Under the pieces are notes generated by a model that did not search any database, was not told where the DNA came from, and saw only the letters and a list, made by a program, of their open reading frames with translations. Positions 20,400-32,742 of a stretch of DNA of 64,000 bases are shown here, piece by piece. A program made the translations under genes and the position numbers. Each line of letters starts with the position of its first letter. The first letter of the stretch is position 1. This DNA comes from Ariolimax columbianus (lineage: Eukaryota > Mollusca > Gastropoda > Stylommatophora > Arionidae): contig JAVGWX010000025.1 of assembly GCA_036924085.1 (NCBI GenBank), positions 24,384,752 to 24,448,751 of the forward strand, written 5' to 3'.

Positions 20400-22935
20400 T
20401 TCAAACACACAAGGACAATCGTCAATCTTGTGATAACCACAGAGGGATCTCCCTCCTGTGAATTGCTGGAAAAATTTTAGCTCGAGTTTTGCTCAATCGC
20501 TTAACAACTTGTCAGAAGCTACTCCCAAAGAGTCAATGTGGTTTCCGAGCTGGTCGTGGGACGACTGACATGATTTTTGTAGCTCGTCAAATCCAAGAGA
20601 AATGTCAGGAACAGTATCGTGATATGTACACGACTTTTGTTGACTTGACAAAGGCTTTTGACACCAGAATGGACTCTGGAAAATCATGGCGAAGTTCGGT
20701 TGTTATAAACTTCACAGGTGTCCGCCAGTTTCATGATGCCATTTCAGCCCGTGTACCGAACGATGGTGAACTCTCTGCAGCATTTCCAGTCATAAATGGA
20801 GTCAAACATGGCTGTGTGCTGACCCCAACACTTTTTAGTATGGTATTTGCAGCCATTCTTTCTGATGCAACACGTGACTGTGACACTGGCATACAGATCA
20901 TATACTGGACGGATAGGCAAACACTCTGAGGCGCCTAAAGGCCCTCACAAAGGTGAGCGAAGCAACTATCTTAGATCTCCTCTTTGCCGACGACTGCACA
21001 ATTAAGAAGTGCTCAGAACATGAGGCAATCGTGAATGAGTTTTCAACTGCGTGCACTAATTTTGGTCTTACTGTAAACACCAAGAAAAAGGAGGTAATGT
21101 TTCTACCTGCACCCGGAGAGCCCCACCACGAACAAGACGTCATTGTGCAGGGACATCACCTAAAAGCAGTTGATAGCATTACCTACCTTGGCAGTACCTC
21201 ACCAGAGAAGGAAATATTAACTCTGAGGTCTACAACAGGATTTCCAAGGCGAGGACTGCTTTCGGAAGACTACGAGAAAATGTTTGGGACCGGCAGGGAA
21301 TCACTGTTTGCACAAGATTAGTGTGTATCGTGCAGTTGTGTTAACCATCCTTCTGTACGCATGCGAAACATGGACAGTCTATAGTAGGCATGTCAGGTAA
21401 CTTAATCATTGCCATGTAAACTGTCTCCGCAGACAGCCCAGGACAGGCTGCCAAATTCTGAAGTCATCAGCAGAACGAGACACTCTGGCATCCATACAGA
21501 GCCCAGATCAGACTGGTCAGGATCGGTTAGCAGGACAGGCTGCAAAAATTCTGAAGTCATCAGCACAGCGAGACACTCTGGCATCCATACAGAGCCCAGA
21601 TCAGACTGGTCAGGATCGGTTAGCAGGACGGGCTGCCAAATTCTGAAGTCATCAGCAGAGCGAGACACTCTGGCATCCATACAGAGCCCAGATCAGACTG
21701 GTCAGGATCGGTTAGCAGGACAGGCTGCCAAATTCTGAAGTCATCAGCAGAGCGAGACACTCTGGCATCCATACAGAGCCCAGATCAGACTGGTCAGGAT
21801 CGGTTAGCAGGACAGGCTGCCAAATTCTGAAGTCATCAGCACAGCGAGACACTCTGGCATCCATACAGAGCCCAGATCAGACTGGTCAGGATCGGTTAGC
21901 AGGACAGGCTGCAAAAATTGTGAAGTCATCAGCACAGCGAGACACTCTGGCATCCATACAGAGCCCAGATCAGACTGGTCAGGATCGGTTAGCAGGACAG
22001 GCTGCCAAATTCTGAAGTCATCAGCAGAGCGAGACACTCTGGCATCCATACAGAGCCCAGATCAGACTGGTCAGGATCGGTTAGCAGGACAGGCTGCAAA
22101 AATTCTGAAGTCATCAGCACAGCGAGACACTCTGGCATCCATACAGAGCCCAGATCAGACTGGTCAGGATCGGTTAGCAGGACAGGCTGCAAAAATTGTG
22201 AAGTCATCAGCACAGCGAGACACTCTGGCATCCATACAGAGCCCAGATCAGACTGGTCAGGATCGGTTAGCAGGACAGGCTGTCAAATTCTGAAGTCATC
22301 AGCACAGCAAGACACTCTGGCATCCATACAGAGCCCAGATCAGACTGGTCAGGATCGGTTAGCAGGACAGACTGCCAAATTCTGAAGTCATCAGCACAGC
22401 AAGACACTCTGGCATCCATACAGAGCCCAGATCAGACTGGTCAGGATCGGTTAGCAGGACAGACTGCCAAATTCTGAAGTCATCAGCACAGCGAGACACT
22501 CTGGCATCTATACAGAGCCCAGATCAGATAGACAGGGCAAGTTGTTCGCATGTCAGATGAGCGCCTCCCTAAACAACTGTTGTACGGTGAGCTCATGGAG
22601 GGGATGCCGCAAAATAAACGATTCAAAGACACTCTAAAACGCGCATTTGAACATTTTCTCCATTAATGTTACTGATTGGGAGCTGCTTATTCCGAACCGC
22701 TCAGCCTGGCGCACTGTCGCCACACATGGTACTTGCACCGCTGAGCAAAGGACCATCACCGAGACGCAGGAAAAGCGAGCTGCACGAAAGGAAAGAATGC
22801 AAGACTGCCCAACTACAAATGCCGTTCATGTGTTTGTCACCCTTATATCAGACTGCGCAGTCATATGCAATCACATCTGATTAAAGGCGTCTGACGCTAT
22901 CGCTATCTTCGTTTGCGATGGGTAACTAACTAACT
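20400..22935 (+). mobile_element. LINE with RT, internal 92-bp array and C-terminal zinc finger
   Basis: The RT is read from about 20,455 (ISLL-like, then LLPKSQCGFRAGRGTTDMIF, FVDLTKAFDT, VRQFHDAISARV, GVKHGCVLTPTLFSMVFAAI). After a frameshift near 20,940 it continues with LLFADDCTI (catalytic FADD, about 20,980) and TNFGLTVNTKKKEVMFLPAP. Then comes YACETWTVYSRH (about 21,360). The 92-bp array interrupts the post-RT domain, after which the protein resumes with VVRMSDERLPKQLLYGELME (about 22,540-22,600). The C terminus has a C2H2-like finger: CRSC, then ten residues, then HMQSH (about 22,820-22,870). The tail is (TAAC)n near 22,925. Frameshifts and stops make it a pseudogene. The fragment at 4815-5175 is the same family. 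Confidence 0.85.
21430..22537 (+). repeat. 92-bp array derived from LINE post-RT domain (12 units)
   Basis: Units of 92-93 bp share GACAGGCTGCCAAATTCTGA, GACACTCTGGCATCCATACA and CAGATCAGACTGGTCAGGAT. One frame of the first units reads PNSEVISRARHSGIHT-like, then RSDWSGSV, matching the conserved D-K-I-P-D-T-E-V-L segment and the W-x-G-H-V motif of this LINE family. The array sits exactly between NHCHVNCLRR and VVRMSDERLP of the same LINE. The last unit diverges and runs into GTTGTTCGCATGTCAGATGA, which is normal element sequence. Confidence 0.93.
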
Positions 22936-24825
22936 AAACCTACCAGACCTGTAATACAAGACGTTAAGGAAAGTATAGCATGGTGCTGGCTATCACATCC
23001 TGTGGAAAATGCAAGCCACAAAAACGGCAATAGATATTGTAGTCAACATTTGGTATGTGTGGAACACAAAATCTCCACGTGGAGCTGAAATTGTTATGAA
23101 AATTATTATTACTGGTACCGGTTTATCTTGTATTATTTATTATTGAATGAATTGTTATTAATAAGATCGGGAGATCTCGCGAAGGACAACAGCTGGTTGG
23201 CTTAGTTTCATACTGTATTAAACCCATACTGTAACATATGTGAAACGGCAGCGCTAGATCTCGCATCTTTAACAGTGTGGTTAAAAACGGACAGGTCTTA
23301 AACACATGTCTGAAAAATTAATGATCCGTATTTTATGTTTGCATTTCTAAGAATCGACGTCCCTGCACTCCGGGTATACCCATAGGTGCTTAGTCTCTCT
23401 CTCAGCAAATGGTGCAGGGTCTGGATGTTAATGGTTGGTCGCTGGTTCGTTGCCATGAGCCCCAGCATGACCAGGACAGTAGCTCCATGTCAAGCTCTGG
23501 AGATTTGATGCCCCGACAGCTGCTATCCTCTCGTACATCAGCCACCCCTTCTCAAGTACGGCTTGCGTCAGTCACAATGATGAATATATTAAAATAAATA
23601 ACTCACACAAGTGACACCTTATGAAACGAGAACGCTGATAAACGGAACAAGATTTCCTCTATAAATTTAAGAATTTGCTTCAGCTTGAAGTTTAATTATC
23701 ATTGTATCTTCAAACAGCTGCAGGTGGTCTAAACTATTCTAGCATTCATTGCAACTACGTAAGATAGATGACTAGACAAAATGATGTCGCTAGAACAATG
23801 ACAGGTGGCACAGTTCTGAAGCTGAAACAGTTGTGGTTTGAATTTGGAAACCCTGACTAAATGTAAAACAACTTAAACTTTCTTGTTTGAATGTGGATCC
23901 TCTAATATTGTTATTTTATGTTTGTGTACACATTAAGACTTGAGTCCAAAGCAAAATACAAGTCACATATTTTAGGAAAGAAACACAAAACTTGACGCTG
24001 AATCGGATATAAATGGCAGAGCTCATCATTATCTCAAGTCAATTATAAGCTGCTGCTCCGCGGATACACGATGACGTATTGTCCTGTGTGCTATGATAGA
24101 GTGACCTGTATGCTTCTGTCATGGTTCATACAGTCAAGCTGAACAGATTATTGAGGGAGAGACCAAGATTAAGAGAGAATGCTCGAGTTGAAGGGATGGG
24201 TTACAGCTAACAATCAAATTCATTTCAAACATTAAGGAAATCCACATTAGTAATGTATTAAGGGACCATGCGCTTTGGAAATGTCTTTTTTTGGTGAAAA
24301 ATATAGATTTTTCAAATTGTGGATTTTTATGAAGTTCGACATTAATAGAATCATTTACATATAAAATTATGTTATTTTGCAAGCTTATTAACATTTAAAA
24401 ATTAATAATAAACACCCTACCCTCTGTTTTAAAGTTGACCTACTTTAAAAAGATACTGAAAACCGATGATAAAACACAATGTTTGACACATAGCAACAGC
24501 TTTTTCAAACAAAAAGTATAATAGGTCATATTATTTATCATAATGACCGGTGTCTAAAACTCTCTTCAAATTTTTTCATTCGGAAGCAAATGCTATCTTT
24601 GTCTAAATGATACGGTACTTGAAATATAACGACTGATACGATATTTCATTGGTTTGGTTATTTTACTTTCTGATTGGTCGAAATAGGTACCATCCATGGG
24701 AACAAAATTGTCGCACATGCGCAAAAGAGGGGTTTTCCAATTTCTCGTCGGTCTGTCATTTCCATTCCTTTATTGTGTTAGTAGCTGTTACTATCATTTA
24801 GAAACAGCAAACTGATTTTAAATGC
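22936..24825. other. Unassigned AT-rich sequence
   Basis: Nearly 1.9 kb without a recognisable gene. A frame at 23,409-23,597 has no known motif. The right half is strongly AT-rich. The phrase TTAAGGGACCATGCGC near 24,260 could be the end of a DNA transposon but has no confirmed partner. Confidence 0.4.
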
Positions 24826-27190
24826 CAAAGAAAGGATACAAGTAGGGCAACAAGCGTGCTCATCAAAAACCCAGAGGCATACACGAAACTAAGAGAACCT
24901 TTAAATTCAAGGAAAGTTTACTGAATTTTAATATTTATTATTTTTGCGGCCGCCTTATTTCTCTATTCCCCAAGGCGGTGTGCTTTACACTGTGGTTTTT
25001 ATTTTGCGCCTGTAGGTCCAGTGCATCCGACTTCAGCATGCATTTTATGTAAGGGTCTGCTTCCTCCTGCATTTTCTAGGGGTTCGCTTCCCCGGGGTAA
25101 CGGCCGGTGCTGTGATGGGGATCGAACCCAGCACCTTCTGGTTGTGAGCCATGTCACTTAACCACTAGCCCACGCCGTCCCCCAAGTTTACTGAATTATG
25201 TTTATTGTTCACGACCAGCTTGTACCTTGCTTCAATATTTAATTCAAAAAGAGCTCTATGCTATTCAAGAAATATTATTTTTTGTGTAGATTGTGTACGT
25301 ACTTATTCAGTAAGTTTCTTACTGTAAGTATTAATTTAATACCTGTTATATTACTAGAGTTACGAGTACACATTTATTACTAGACATTAATAGTTAGAAT
25401 GCCTGTGAAAATTTATGAATACATCGTGAAAGTTTAGAAAGATAGTTTAGTCTTAGATAGGACAGAATGTTACATGTGAGAATGTCAAACTGTCATTTAT
25501 TTTGAATATAAATTGGGCTGTTTGTTAATGTGAGTTTATTATTCATCGTATTTTATATTAATGGGTCATTTTCTGAATTCCAGTTCAACTGTGGATGCTG
25601 AAGTCAGTGAGCCTACAGCTGCTGTTGAAACTATAGTACCCCAAAGCGGTTCAAGAGCGGAGCAGAAGTTCGCAGTGTACAAGAATCTTACTGAAGGGAT
25701 ACTGAACCTGAACAGTGATCAGTATACTTTAATCCATCAAAGTTTTCTACATTCTATTGTTTCCACAGTTGGATGTAGAAATTGCAGAAGCAATAATCTA
25801 CAGTTAATTGCAACAAAAAAAAACAAATGCTCTTGCTGTTCTTATACAAATTCTCTGTCCAGATTGTGAGTCAGAGTGGTCAGACTGGACATCTCCACAA
25901 GTGAATAAACAGCATGACATCAACTATAGGACAGTCATTGGTTGTCATGACAATGGTATTGGCTATGCAAAGTTGCAGTCATTGCTGTCCACCATGAACA
26001 TAAAGAACCAGATGCACCACAAAACATTTTACAAGAAATCCAAAACTGTTAGTATCGCAGCAAAGGATGCAGCAGAAGAATCAATGTGTCAAGCAGCTCG
26101 TGTAGTTGCAGAAAGAGCAGCAGCTACAGGTCCCCTCCCAGGCCGTGCCAAAAGTAGTTCAGGGCGTCATATCATCGATGTGTCTTAATTCGGTACATGG
26201 CAAAAACGTGGCCTTTCATCGCACAACGGAGTTGGTGTTGCCATTGACACTGACAGTGGCCTAGTTTTGGATACTCAGGTCATCAGCAATTATTGCAAAA
26301 TATGTGCAGTTGGTGCAAAGCCAGGTTCTTCTGAGTTTATGAATTGGATACAAATGCATAAACCTCAATGCCAGCAGAATGTAGATTATTCTTCAAATGC
26401 AATGGAGACTGTGGCAGTGAGGATTATTTTTTCAAGGTCAGTTGAAAAAAGATCTCTGATTTATGGCACTATGCTTTGCGACGGTGATGCAAAGGCATTA
26501 AATGAAGTCCAAAATTCTAAATGCCATGACATTGAGATAAAAAAAAAGAAGATTGCATCAACCACATAGCGAAAAGGATGTTTAATGCTGTTAGCAATTT
26601 GAAGAAAACAAATGAGTCACTAAATCTAACTGACCACATCGCCAAACAAACAAATTACAAACACATATGCCAACAATTTAAAAGACAATGCTCCTGATGT
26701 TACAAAAATTAAGCGGGGAGTGTTAGCTGGGTTTTTTCACACGATGAGCACTGACAATGCACCCCAACCATAGACTTTGTCCAGAGGGTGCGAACTCCTG
26801 GTGCCGCTTCAGGAGAACTCTGAAGACACGGTTGCGCGAAAAACATCGGCCTACATTTTTGGTGAAAGTTGGCAGACTCATCTACCCAAGGCTGAAAGAT
26901 ACAAATCTCCTCCTGCAAAAATTGGCACGCAGAATGCCAATAAAAGCTTCAACTCATTGATTTGGCAGCGCTGCCCTAAAACAACATTTGCTTCACTGTC
27001 AGCGGTAGAGGCGGCAACTTCCTTTGCCACTCTTTCACAATCTTTCAACTGTGGTCCTGTAGGGCTAAAAATGGTAACGGACTGAATTGGACTGGAATGG
27101 GGTGTTGTAAATCGCACACATGCTACTCGAATGCTGAACAAAAAATACTATGATTCAAGAAGACGAACATTGGGTGTATCAAAGTGAAAA
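24826..27190 (+). mobile_element. Mutator-like transposase pseudogene
   Basis: A broken reading starts at about 24,822 (MPKKGYK, later KPRGIHETKRTFKFKESLL), is interrupted by a SINE, and resumes after 25,590. It then follows the Mutator-like transposase layout: CRNC and CSCC cysteine pairs (about 25,775-25,840), CPDC (about 25,858), GTWQKRGLSSHNGVGVAIDT (about 26,190), ISNYCKIC, SSNAMETVAV, YGTMLCDGDAKALNEV (about 26,460-26,510) and the C-terminal NANKSFNSLIWQRCPKTTFA (about 26,935-26,990). The usual Asp just before G-T-W-Q-K-R is lost to a stop and altered bases, while the Asp of CDGDAK remains. At least five breaks are present. In this family the domain acts in the nucleus as a cut-and-paste transposase; this copy cannot. 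Confidence 0.8.
24928..25183 (-). mobile_element. tRNA-derived SINE with 14-bp target-site duplication
   Basis: The minus strand begins GGGGGACGGCGTGGGCTAGT, with an A box in TGGGCTAGTGGTTAAGT and a perfect B box in GGGTTCGATCCCC about 45 bases on. It ends in an A/T-rich tail (AAAATAATAAATATT). It is flanked on both sides by AAGTTTACTGAATT (24,914-24,927 and 25,184-25,197), a clean 14-bp target-site duplication. It interrupts the Mutator-like pseudogene. The flanking duplication is perfect, so the insertion is young relative to its host. Confidence 0.92.
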
Positions 27191-27725
27191 AGGAAAAAAC
27201 TTTAAAAAAGGCATCTTGGACAAGAACACCACATTGTTATGTATCTGAAACCTTAAAATCTCAACTAATATAGATGTTGGAAACATGCAATTTGGTGTGT
27301 ACATTTCTCCCACACTCTTGTTGGTAATGTTCTAAAGAAAAGCTAATTTTGTCAAAGACATTTAATTTTAAAACATTTTTTGTGCCAAATGTTGATGTAT
27401 TTTATCGACTTTTCGTGGAGCTCAAATATATAAAAAAATATTTTTGAACCTTTTTCAGAAAATAAATATGCCCTTTCCCTAGAAATATGATCAACATTCA
27501 TGGATTATTCATATTATTTTTAATACATGTTTGTTTTTTTAAATTGAAGGATTCTGCAAGCAAGTGTTTTTTTAATCTATGTTTTTTTCTAAGTCACTGC
27601 GGTTATCATGGCAACCGAGTACTTTTTAATCGCCCGTCAAAGCACCGAGATATATTTAAATTGACATATTATAGGATAAAGTTGAACAGAGAACAATTAA
27701 AAGAGCGATTAAAAGCAAACGGCTA
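27191..27725. other. AT-rich sequence after the Mutator-like element
   Basis: This may be the 3' untranslated part of the transposon. No coding or repeat match was made. Confidence 0.35.
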
Positions 27726-28110
27726 AGATGAAAACGAGGCCGGGAAAAAGAATACGGAAAGGTATAACCTTGAGAGTGAACCTATGACGCCATGCTTGAG
27801 CAGACAGGGAGGTCATAGAAAATATCCAATGTGACGGGAGACGCTGCCTGGAGAGGGATGGGCTCCGCCATGTACAAAACAGCCCAAGAAACACATTGCA
27901 GAAAGGATTGAGAAAAATCATAAATGCGCCAGCTGTCTCAATTACACAGCAATGACAATCATACCACTGAGGTTAACTCGTCCAGACAGAATATTCGATA
28001 TCCCGACACAAAACCCAGTGGAGTGGCAAGAACTGATCCAACAATCTGCAGTGTTTGTGCCCCAACGACCTTTACGGTTACGGGGCTGATGATGATGACG
28101 TGAAGCGGTC
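27726..28110 (+). mobile_element. Small remnant of the LINE family at 29.4-32.6 kb
   Basis: GATGGGCTCCGCCA followed by an AAAAC-AGCCCAAGA stretch (27,857-27,890) matches the 5' untranslated region of the 29.4-kb LINE, where the same 14-mer occurs twice. Further on, CCCCAACGACC and GGTTACGGGGCTGATGATGA (about 28,056-28,095) match the C-terminal end of that LINE (CCAACGACC, GGTTATGGGATGA). The two ends lie about 200 bp apart, so the copy has lost almost everything between them. Matching is by short phrases only. Confidence 0.45.
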
Positions 28111-29245
28111 ATTAGCATGGAATTCAAGTTTGTACATCAACTTTGACATCTTGAATAAGGACGCACTCTGGAACTATGTTGTGAAATCCCCAGGGAAAAA
28201 GAAATAATGGAAGGCCAAAGAACGCACGGCTGTTATAGACCGTGAGAAAATAGCATAGGGGAGGCTTGTTTGATGACGTATGAGTTGCAATGTGATAACG
28301 GTGAAAAGAACAGGTGCCTTATTGACAAAATAAGTGTTGAACAGACTTGGTTGTGTGACGTCTGTCGCATAAATATGCGTCAATTTAGTGTTAAAGAAGT
28401 CATAAATCGGTCGATCCGACATAAAGATGGTAACAACTTCGATATGAATAAATCTAGTACGATAATCAAGAAAACACAGTCGGAAGAAATTTACAGCAAT
28501 TCCTACCCAAATTCTGGACACACGTCTATGCTGTCAGAGGGTGATGTTAAAAATCGGATAATGCGACATAGTAATTAAATTTTAAAATGAAGTCCACTAA
28601 ACAGCAATTCCTTCCAAGCAGAAACAATGGACTTACGATGAATGGGCAATTGAACGCATAAAATGCACAACACAGACCAAGATACAGATGGTGATCTTTG
28701 TTGATGCAGTGCTGGTGATAACCGCACAGAGCAGGTAACAATGTACCGGACTTTGTTTGGGACACTTAAACATCTCACACTGCGCTTTCGTAAGAGCACA
28801 ATTCAATTGTATACCAACTCATTATGGCAGCCCGTGCAACAAGGATGCAGATGGGAACAACACACGATGAGTCAAATCAGCTATAAAAGCTGCCCTTAAA
28901 TCAACAGTTGAGAAATGCCACTCAGGCCATATATTTTCAAACTGCGCACAATATCATTATAGAAAATATTATAGAAAATGTGCGATTATTCAACATTAAC
29001 TTGTCAAAGATAAAGCACATGGCCGTAACCAGTATCTTTATACTAGAAGCTGTGCTTGATCTGACTATTGCTTTTGTGAGAGTCCTTTGTATGGATATCT
29101 GACGGCGAATGAGAAAATAACATATGGTCAGATTAATTTTGGCAGTTTGAACCTGAGTATTTTTGTGCATTTTTCATTCTTGCCTATAATTAATTAGTTA
29201 CTTTTGCTGTGCCCTGCTTTTGTAGTATATAAAGCTTATTTATAA
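28111..29245. other. Unassigned sequence
   Basis: A plus-strand open frame at 28,270-28,578 (102 codons) includes CDVCRINMRQ. Apart from that C-x-x-C it has no recognisable domain, neighbour or homology, so it is not called as a gene. The rest shows nothing. Confidence 0.4.
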
Positions 29246-29389
29246 GAGGGACTTTCCTAAAATAATGCACCTCGTCGTTTTTCTCAGCTAATTATGAAAA
29301 TAAAAGTGTGCAATAGTGTTTTGCGCTCGGCATCGCAAACCAGCGATGTCGGGGTCGGCTAGTCCTTCTTCTGAGGGGCAAAAAGTGAA

Positions 29390-32300
29390 ATGAGTAGCCT
29401 GCCGATAAAGGAAACACACAAGTCAACCTCACCTCCAAGTGGTGCACACTGTGAAACTATGGCCGCGAGGCTGTAGGCAAACGAGGCAATGGCTCGCCTG
29501 GGGAGATGGGCTCCGCCAGGTCAGATGCAGATGTTGGCCCGCATCGGCTTGGAGAGGAGATGGGCTCCGCCAAGAGAAAACCGCCCAAGATTCACACATG
29601 AGGACACAATCACAATCAAACATACCGGCTCGGTCGCATATCGGGTTAACAATGATCGCGCCTGCCGTCCCACACCAGGTCGGAGGCGATAAGTGTGCTG
29701 CTGGTGGAACCATCAAACCGAGGAAAGACAATCTCACAATAGGTACGTGGAATATTAGAACACTGAACCCATGTGGCAAAATCAATGAGCTAACGCACGA
29801 GATGGAGAACTACCAATGGAACATCCTTGGTATATGCGAGGCTCGATGGAAAAGCTTTAGAGAGTCTACCACGGAGGAATGCCGCAAGTTCTACTTCTGT
29901 GGCAGGGAGGACAAATATTTACACGGAGTGGGGATACTGGTGCATAAAGCCCCAGCCAGATGCATATTGGGTTGCCGCCCAATATCTAGCCGTTTTATCA
30001 TCTTACGGCTAAAGGCAGCACCGTTTAATATTACCATAATATAGTGCTACACACTCACTGCAGACTACGAAGATTGTGAAATAGAGGCATTCAACACGAA
30101 ACGCCAAAATATGACATATTGGTAGTCCAGGGGGATTGGAATGCAAAAATTGGAGAAGATGCAGTCCATGACTGGAGGGGAACATGTGGCCAATACAGAA
30201 ATAAAGAAACCAATGACCGGGCCCTCAGACTCCTAGAATTTGCAAGATGCAACCAGCTGTTGGTAGCAAATACGTTTGGGTTAAACAAGCTGTCGAGACG
30301 TTGGACATGGCATAACCCAAGCAATGAAGTGCACAGCCAGATTGACTATATACTGGTCCAGAGGAGGTTCAGATCGAGCATCAACACCAACAAAACGAGA
30401 AGTTTCCCCGGTGCTGATATAGGAAGTGACCACGATCTGGTTATGATGACCATGCGTCTGCGATTGGGGGGGGGGGGGGGGGTCGCAAAGAAGGATTTGA
30501 CCAGGCTAAAGTTTGACCTGGGCAAACTAATGGACCCAAAAATCACCGAAGTGTTCCAAGTAATGGTGGGATGGAGATTTGCGCCACTGTTGGCTCTCAG
30601 AGAGGGACTGGATACAGATACAGTCTCTTAACGCAGCTCTCATAGATACTGCAACTGAGATCCTGGGATGCCACCAAACAAAAAAGAAGCCATGGGTGAC
30701 CAAGGACATTCTAGACCTTTGTGATAAAAGAAGGTCACTGAAAAAACACAATCACCCACCGGAGGAGGTCGGCAGTTATAAAGAGGTCAAGAAAGCCATA
30801 CAACAAAAGATGAGAGAGGCGAAAGAAGCGTGGATATGTGAGCAATGCACAAACATTGAAGAGAGACTAAACAGAAATGATGCTAAAGGAACATACAAGG
30901 TTGTCAAAGAACTGGTAACACCAAGACAAGACAAGAGCCTTATGATCCATGATAAAAGCGGCAAGTGCCTTATTGAGGAAAAGGACGTACTGGCACGATG
31001 GACAGAGTACTGTTCCGAGCTATATAACTTTGAAGGGCAAAACGAACCTGAGAAAACAATCCCACCAACACCAACAAATATAGAGGATAACCAACTGATA
31101 ACGAAGGAAGAGGTAACTGCAGCGGTAAAGACATTGAGAAGAGGGAAGGCGGCCGGCGTGGACAATATACCAGCAGAGCTCTTACAAGCAGGTGGAGAGG
31201 TAGTGGTGGAAGGCCTGACATCTGCAACAAAATATGGGCGACATGAAACTGGCCGTACTTATGGACGAAATCAATAGTTATACCGTTACATAAGTCTGGA
31301 AACCTAAAGCTGTACCAAAATTACAGAACAATAAGCCTCATCAGCCACCCTAGCAAGGTCATGCTTAGATTAATCCTTGGCCGATTGAAACCCCAAGCAG
31401 AGAACATCATTGGCGAGGAGCAAGCCGGGTTCAGATAGGAAAGAAGCACTACAGAACAGATATTTAATTTAAGGCTGCTAAACGAGAAATATCTAGAACA
31501 ACAGCAACCACTGTATCATGTGTTTGTGGATTTTAAGAAGGCGTTTGATGGGGTATGGCATAAAGCGCTTTGGGCAACCATGAGGATGTATAATATCAAC
31601 GAAAATATTATAACGGTCCTTGAACACCTGTATGACAAGGCGTCTAGCGCAGTTCTTGTGAATGGGAGGCGAGGGGACTGGTTTCACACATCAGTTGTTG
31701 TGAGACAGCGGGGTTCACTCTCTCCAACTCTTTTCAATATATTCCTTGAAGGAATTATGAGTGAGGCACTTGGAGGTCACGTTGGTACTGTCAAGATAGG
31801 GGGCCGAACGATTACCAAACTTCGTTTTGCAGATGATATCAACTGGTTGGCGGGTTCAGAAGCAGAACTCCCGAAATGGGTCAGAAGGCTCGATGAAACA
31901 GCTCTTGACTATGGTATGGAGATAAACGCTGGAAATACAAAATTAATGACCAACAACGCCACGGGCTTCAAGAGCAGGATAAAAGCCAACGGCCAGGAAC
32001 TCGAAGCGGTTGACCGTTTTAAATATCTTGGGTCGATTGTCAGTGATGAAGGATCAAAATGTGAAGTGTTGGCCAGAATAGCACAGACAATAGCGGCGCT
32101 TGCACGGCTTAACAAAATCTGGCAAGATAAACCGTTAGCACTACGCATGAAAATCAGATTAATGCGTACACTGGTCCTGTCAATATTCCTCTATGCGTGT
32201 GAGACATGGACAGTTACAGCTGACCTTCAACGAAGGATACAGGCCTTGGAGATGAGATGTTTCCGAAAACTTTTAAACGTCACGTACAAAGATCGAGTTA

Positions 32301-32635
32301 CAAATGGGGAAATACAAGATAGAATTACAACAGCAATAGGGCCTTTCGAAGACCTCTTGGCAACTGTCAAAAGAAGGAAACTCACTTGGTACGGTCACAT
32401 ATCGAGATCAAATTGTCTTGCAAATACAATCCTCCACGGAAAGGTGCATAGCAGACGAAGAGGCCGGCCCAAAATGAGATGGGAGGACAACATAAAAGAA
32501 TGGACCAGTCTCCAACCAGAAGAGTCACAGGCAGTGGCATCTGACAGAGAGGGGGTGGCGTGGGGTTGTGAGGATGTCTTCATGTGTGTCCCAACGACCT
32601 CACTGGTTATGGGATGACCTGACCTGAAAAGCATG
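29390..32635 (+). mobile_element. Near-complete RTE-like LINE nested in a mariner
   Basis: The 5' region (29,390-29,720) holds a short imperfect duplication containing GATGGGCTCCGCCA. The endonuclease begins LTIGTWNIRTLNPCGK (about 29,733), with ILGICEARW, then VVQGDWNAKIGED (about 30,122), RWTWHNPSNEVHSQIDYILV and IGSDHDLVMM with the catalytic S-D-H. The RT has SKVMLRLILGRL, FVDFKKAFDGVWHKAL (about 31,525), RGSLSPTLFNIFLEG and LRFADDINWL (FADD, about 31,825). The post-RT region has LYACETWTV, the basic SRRRGRPKMRWEDNIKEWT and a C terminus ending at 32,617. The 3' tail is TGACC repeated. About three frameshifts (30.05-30.12, near 30.6, near 31.25 kb) and a TAG at 31,436 disable it. From 31,520 to 32,617 it is open, so it is fairly young. 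Confidence 0.88.
30462..30482 (+). repeat. Poly-G run inside the LINE
   Basis: About 16 consecutive G between the LINE endonuclease and linker, encoding a Gly run. Its length is prone to slippage and sequencing error. Confidence 0.85.
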
Positions 32636-32742
32636 AAATTTTGTAAAAAATTCAAATATGGCATGTGTGTACCAAATTACACCGCAATCGGTCAAATAAT
32701 ACGCCTGCACTAAATCGTTGAATTGGAGCATATTTGCAACTT

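Noticed and set aside
25083..25183. Free-standing tRNA gene
   Set aside because: The A and B boxes belong to a longer SINE flanked by target-site duplications; there is no full cloverleaf and no Pol III stop directly after the tRNA-like part.
24259..27480. TTAAGGGACC and GGGCATATTTATTTTC as terminal inverted repeats of the Mutator-like element
   Set aside because: Only a few bases agree and the right side lacks a matching duplication, so the ends remain undefined.
28270..28578. 102-codon frame with CDVCRINMRQ
   Set aside because: A single C-x-x-C is too little, the flanks are non-coding, and no splice or start context stands out.
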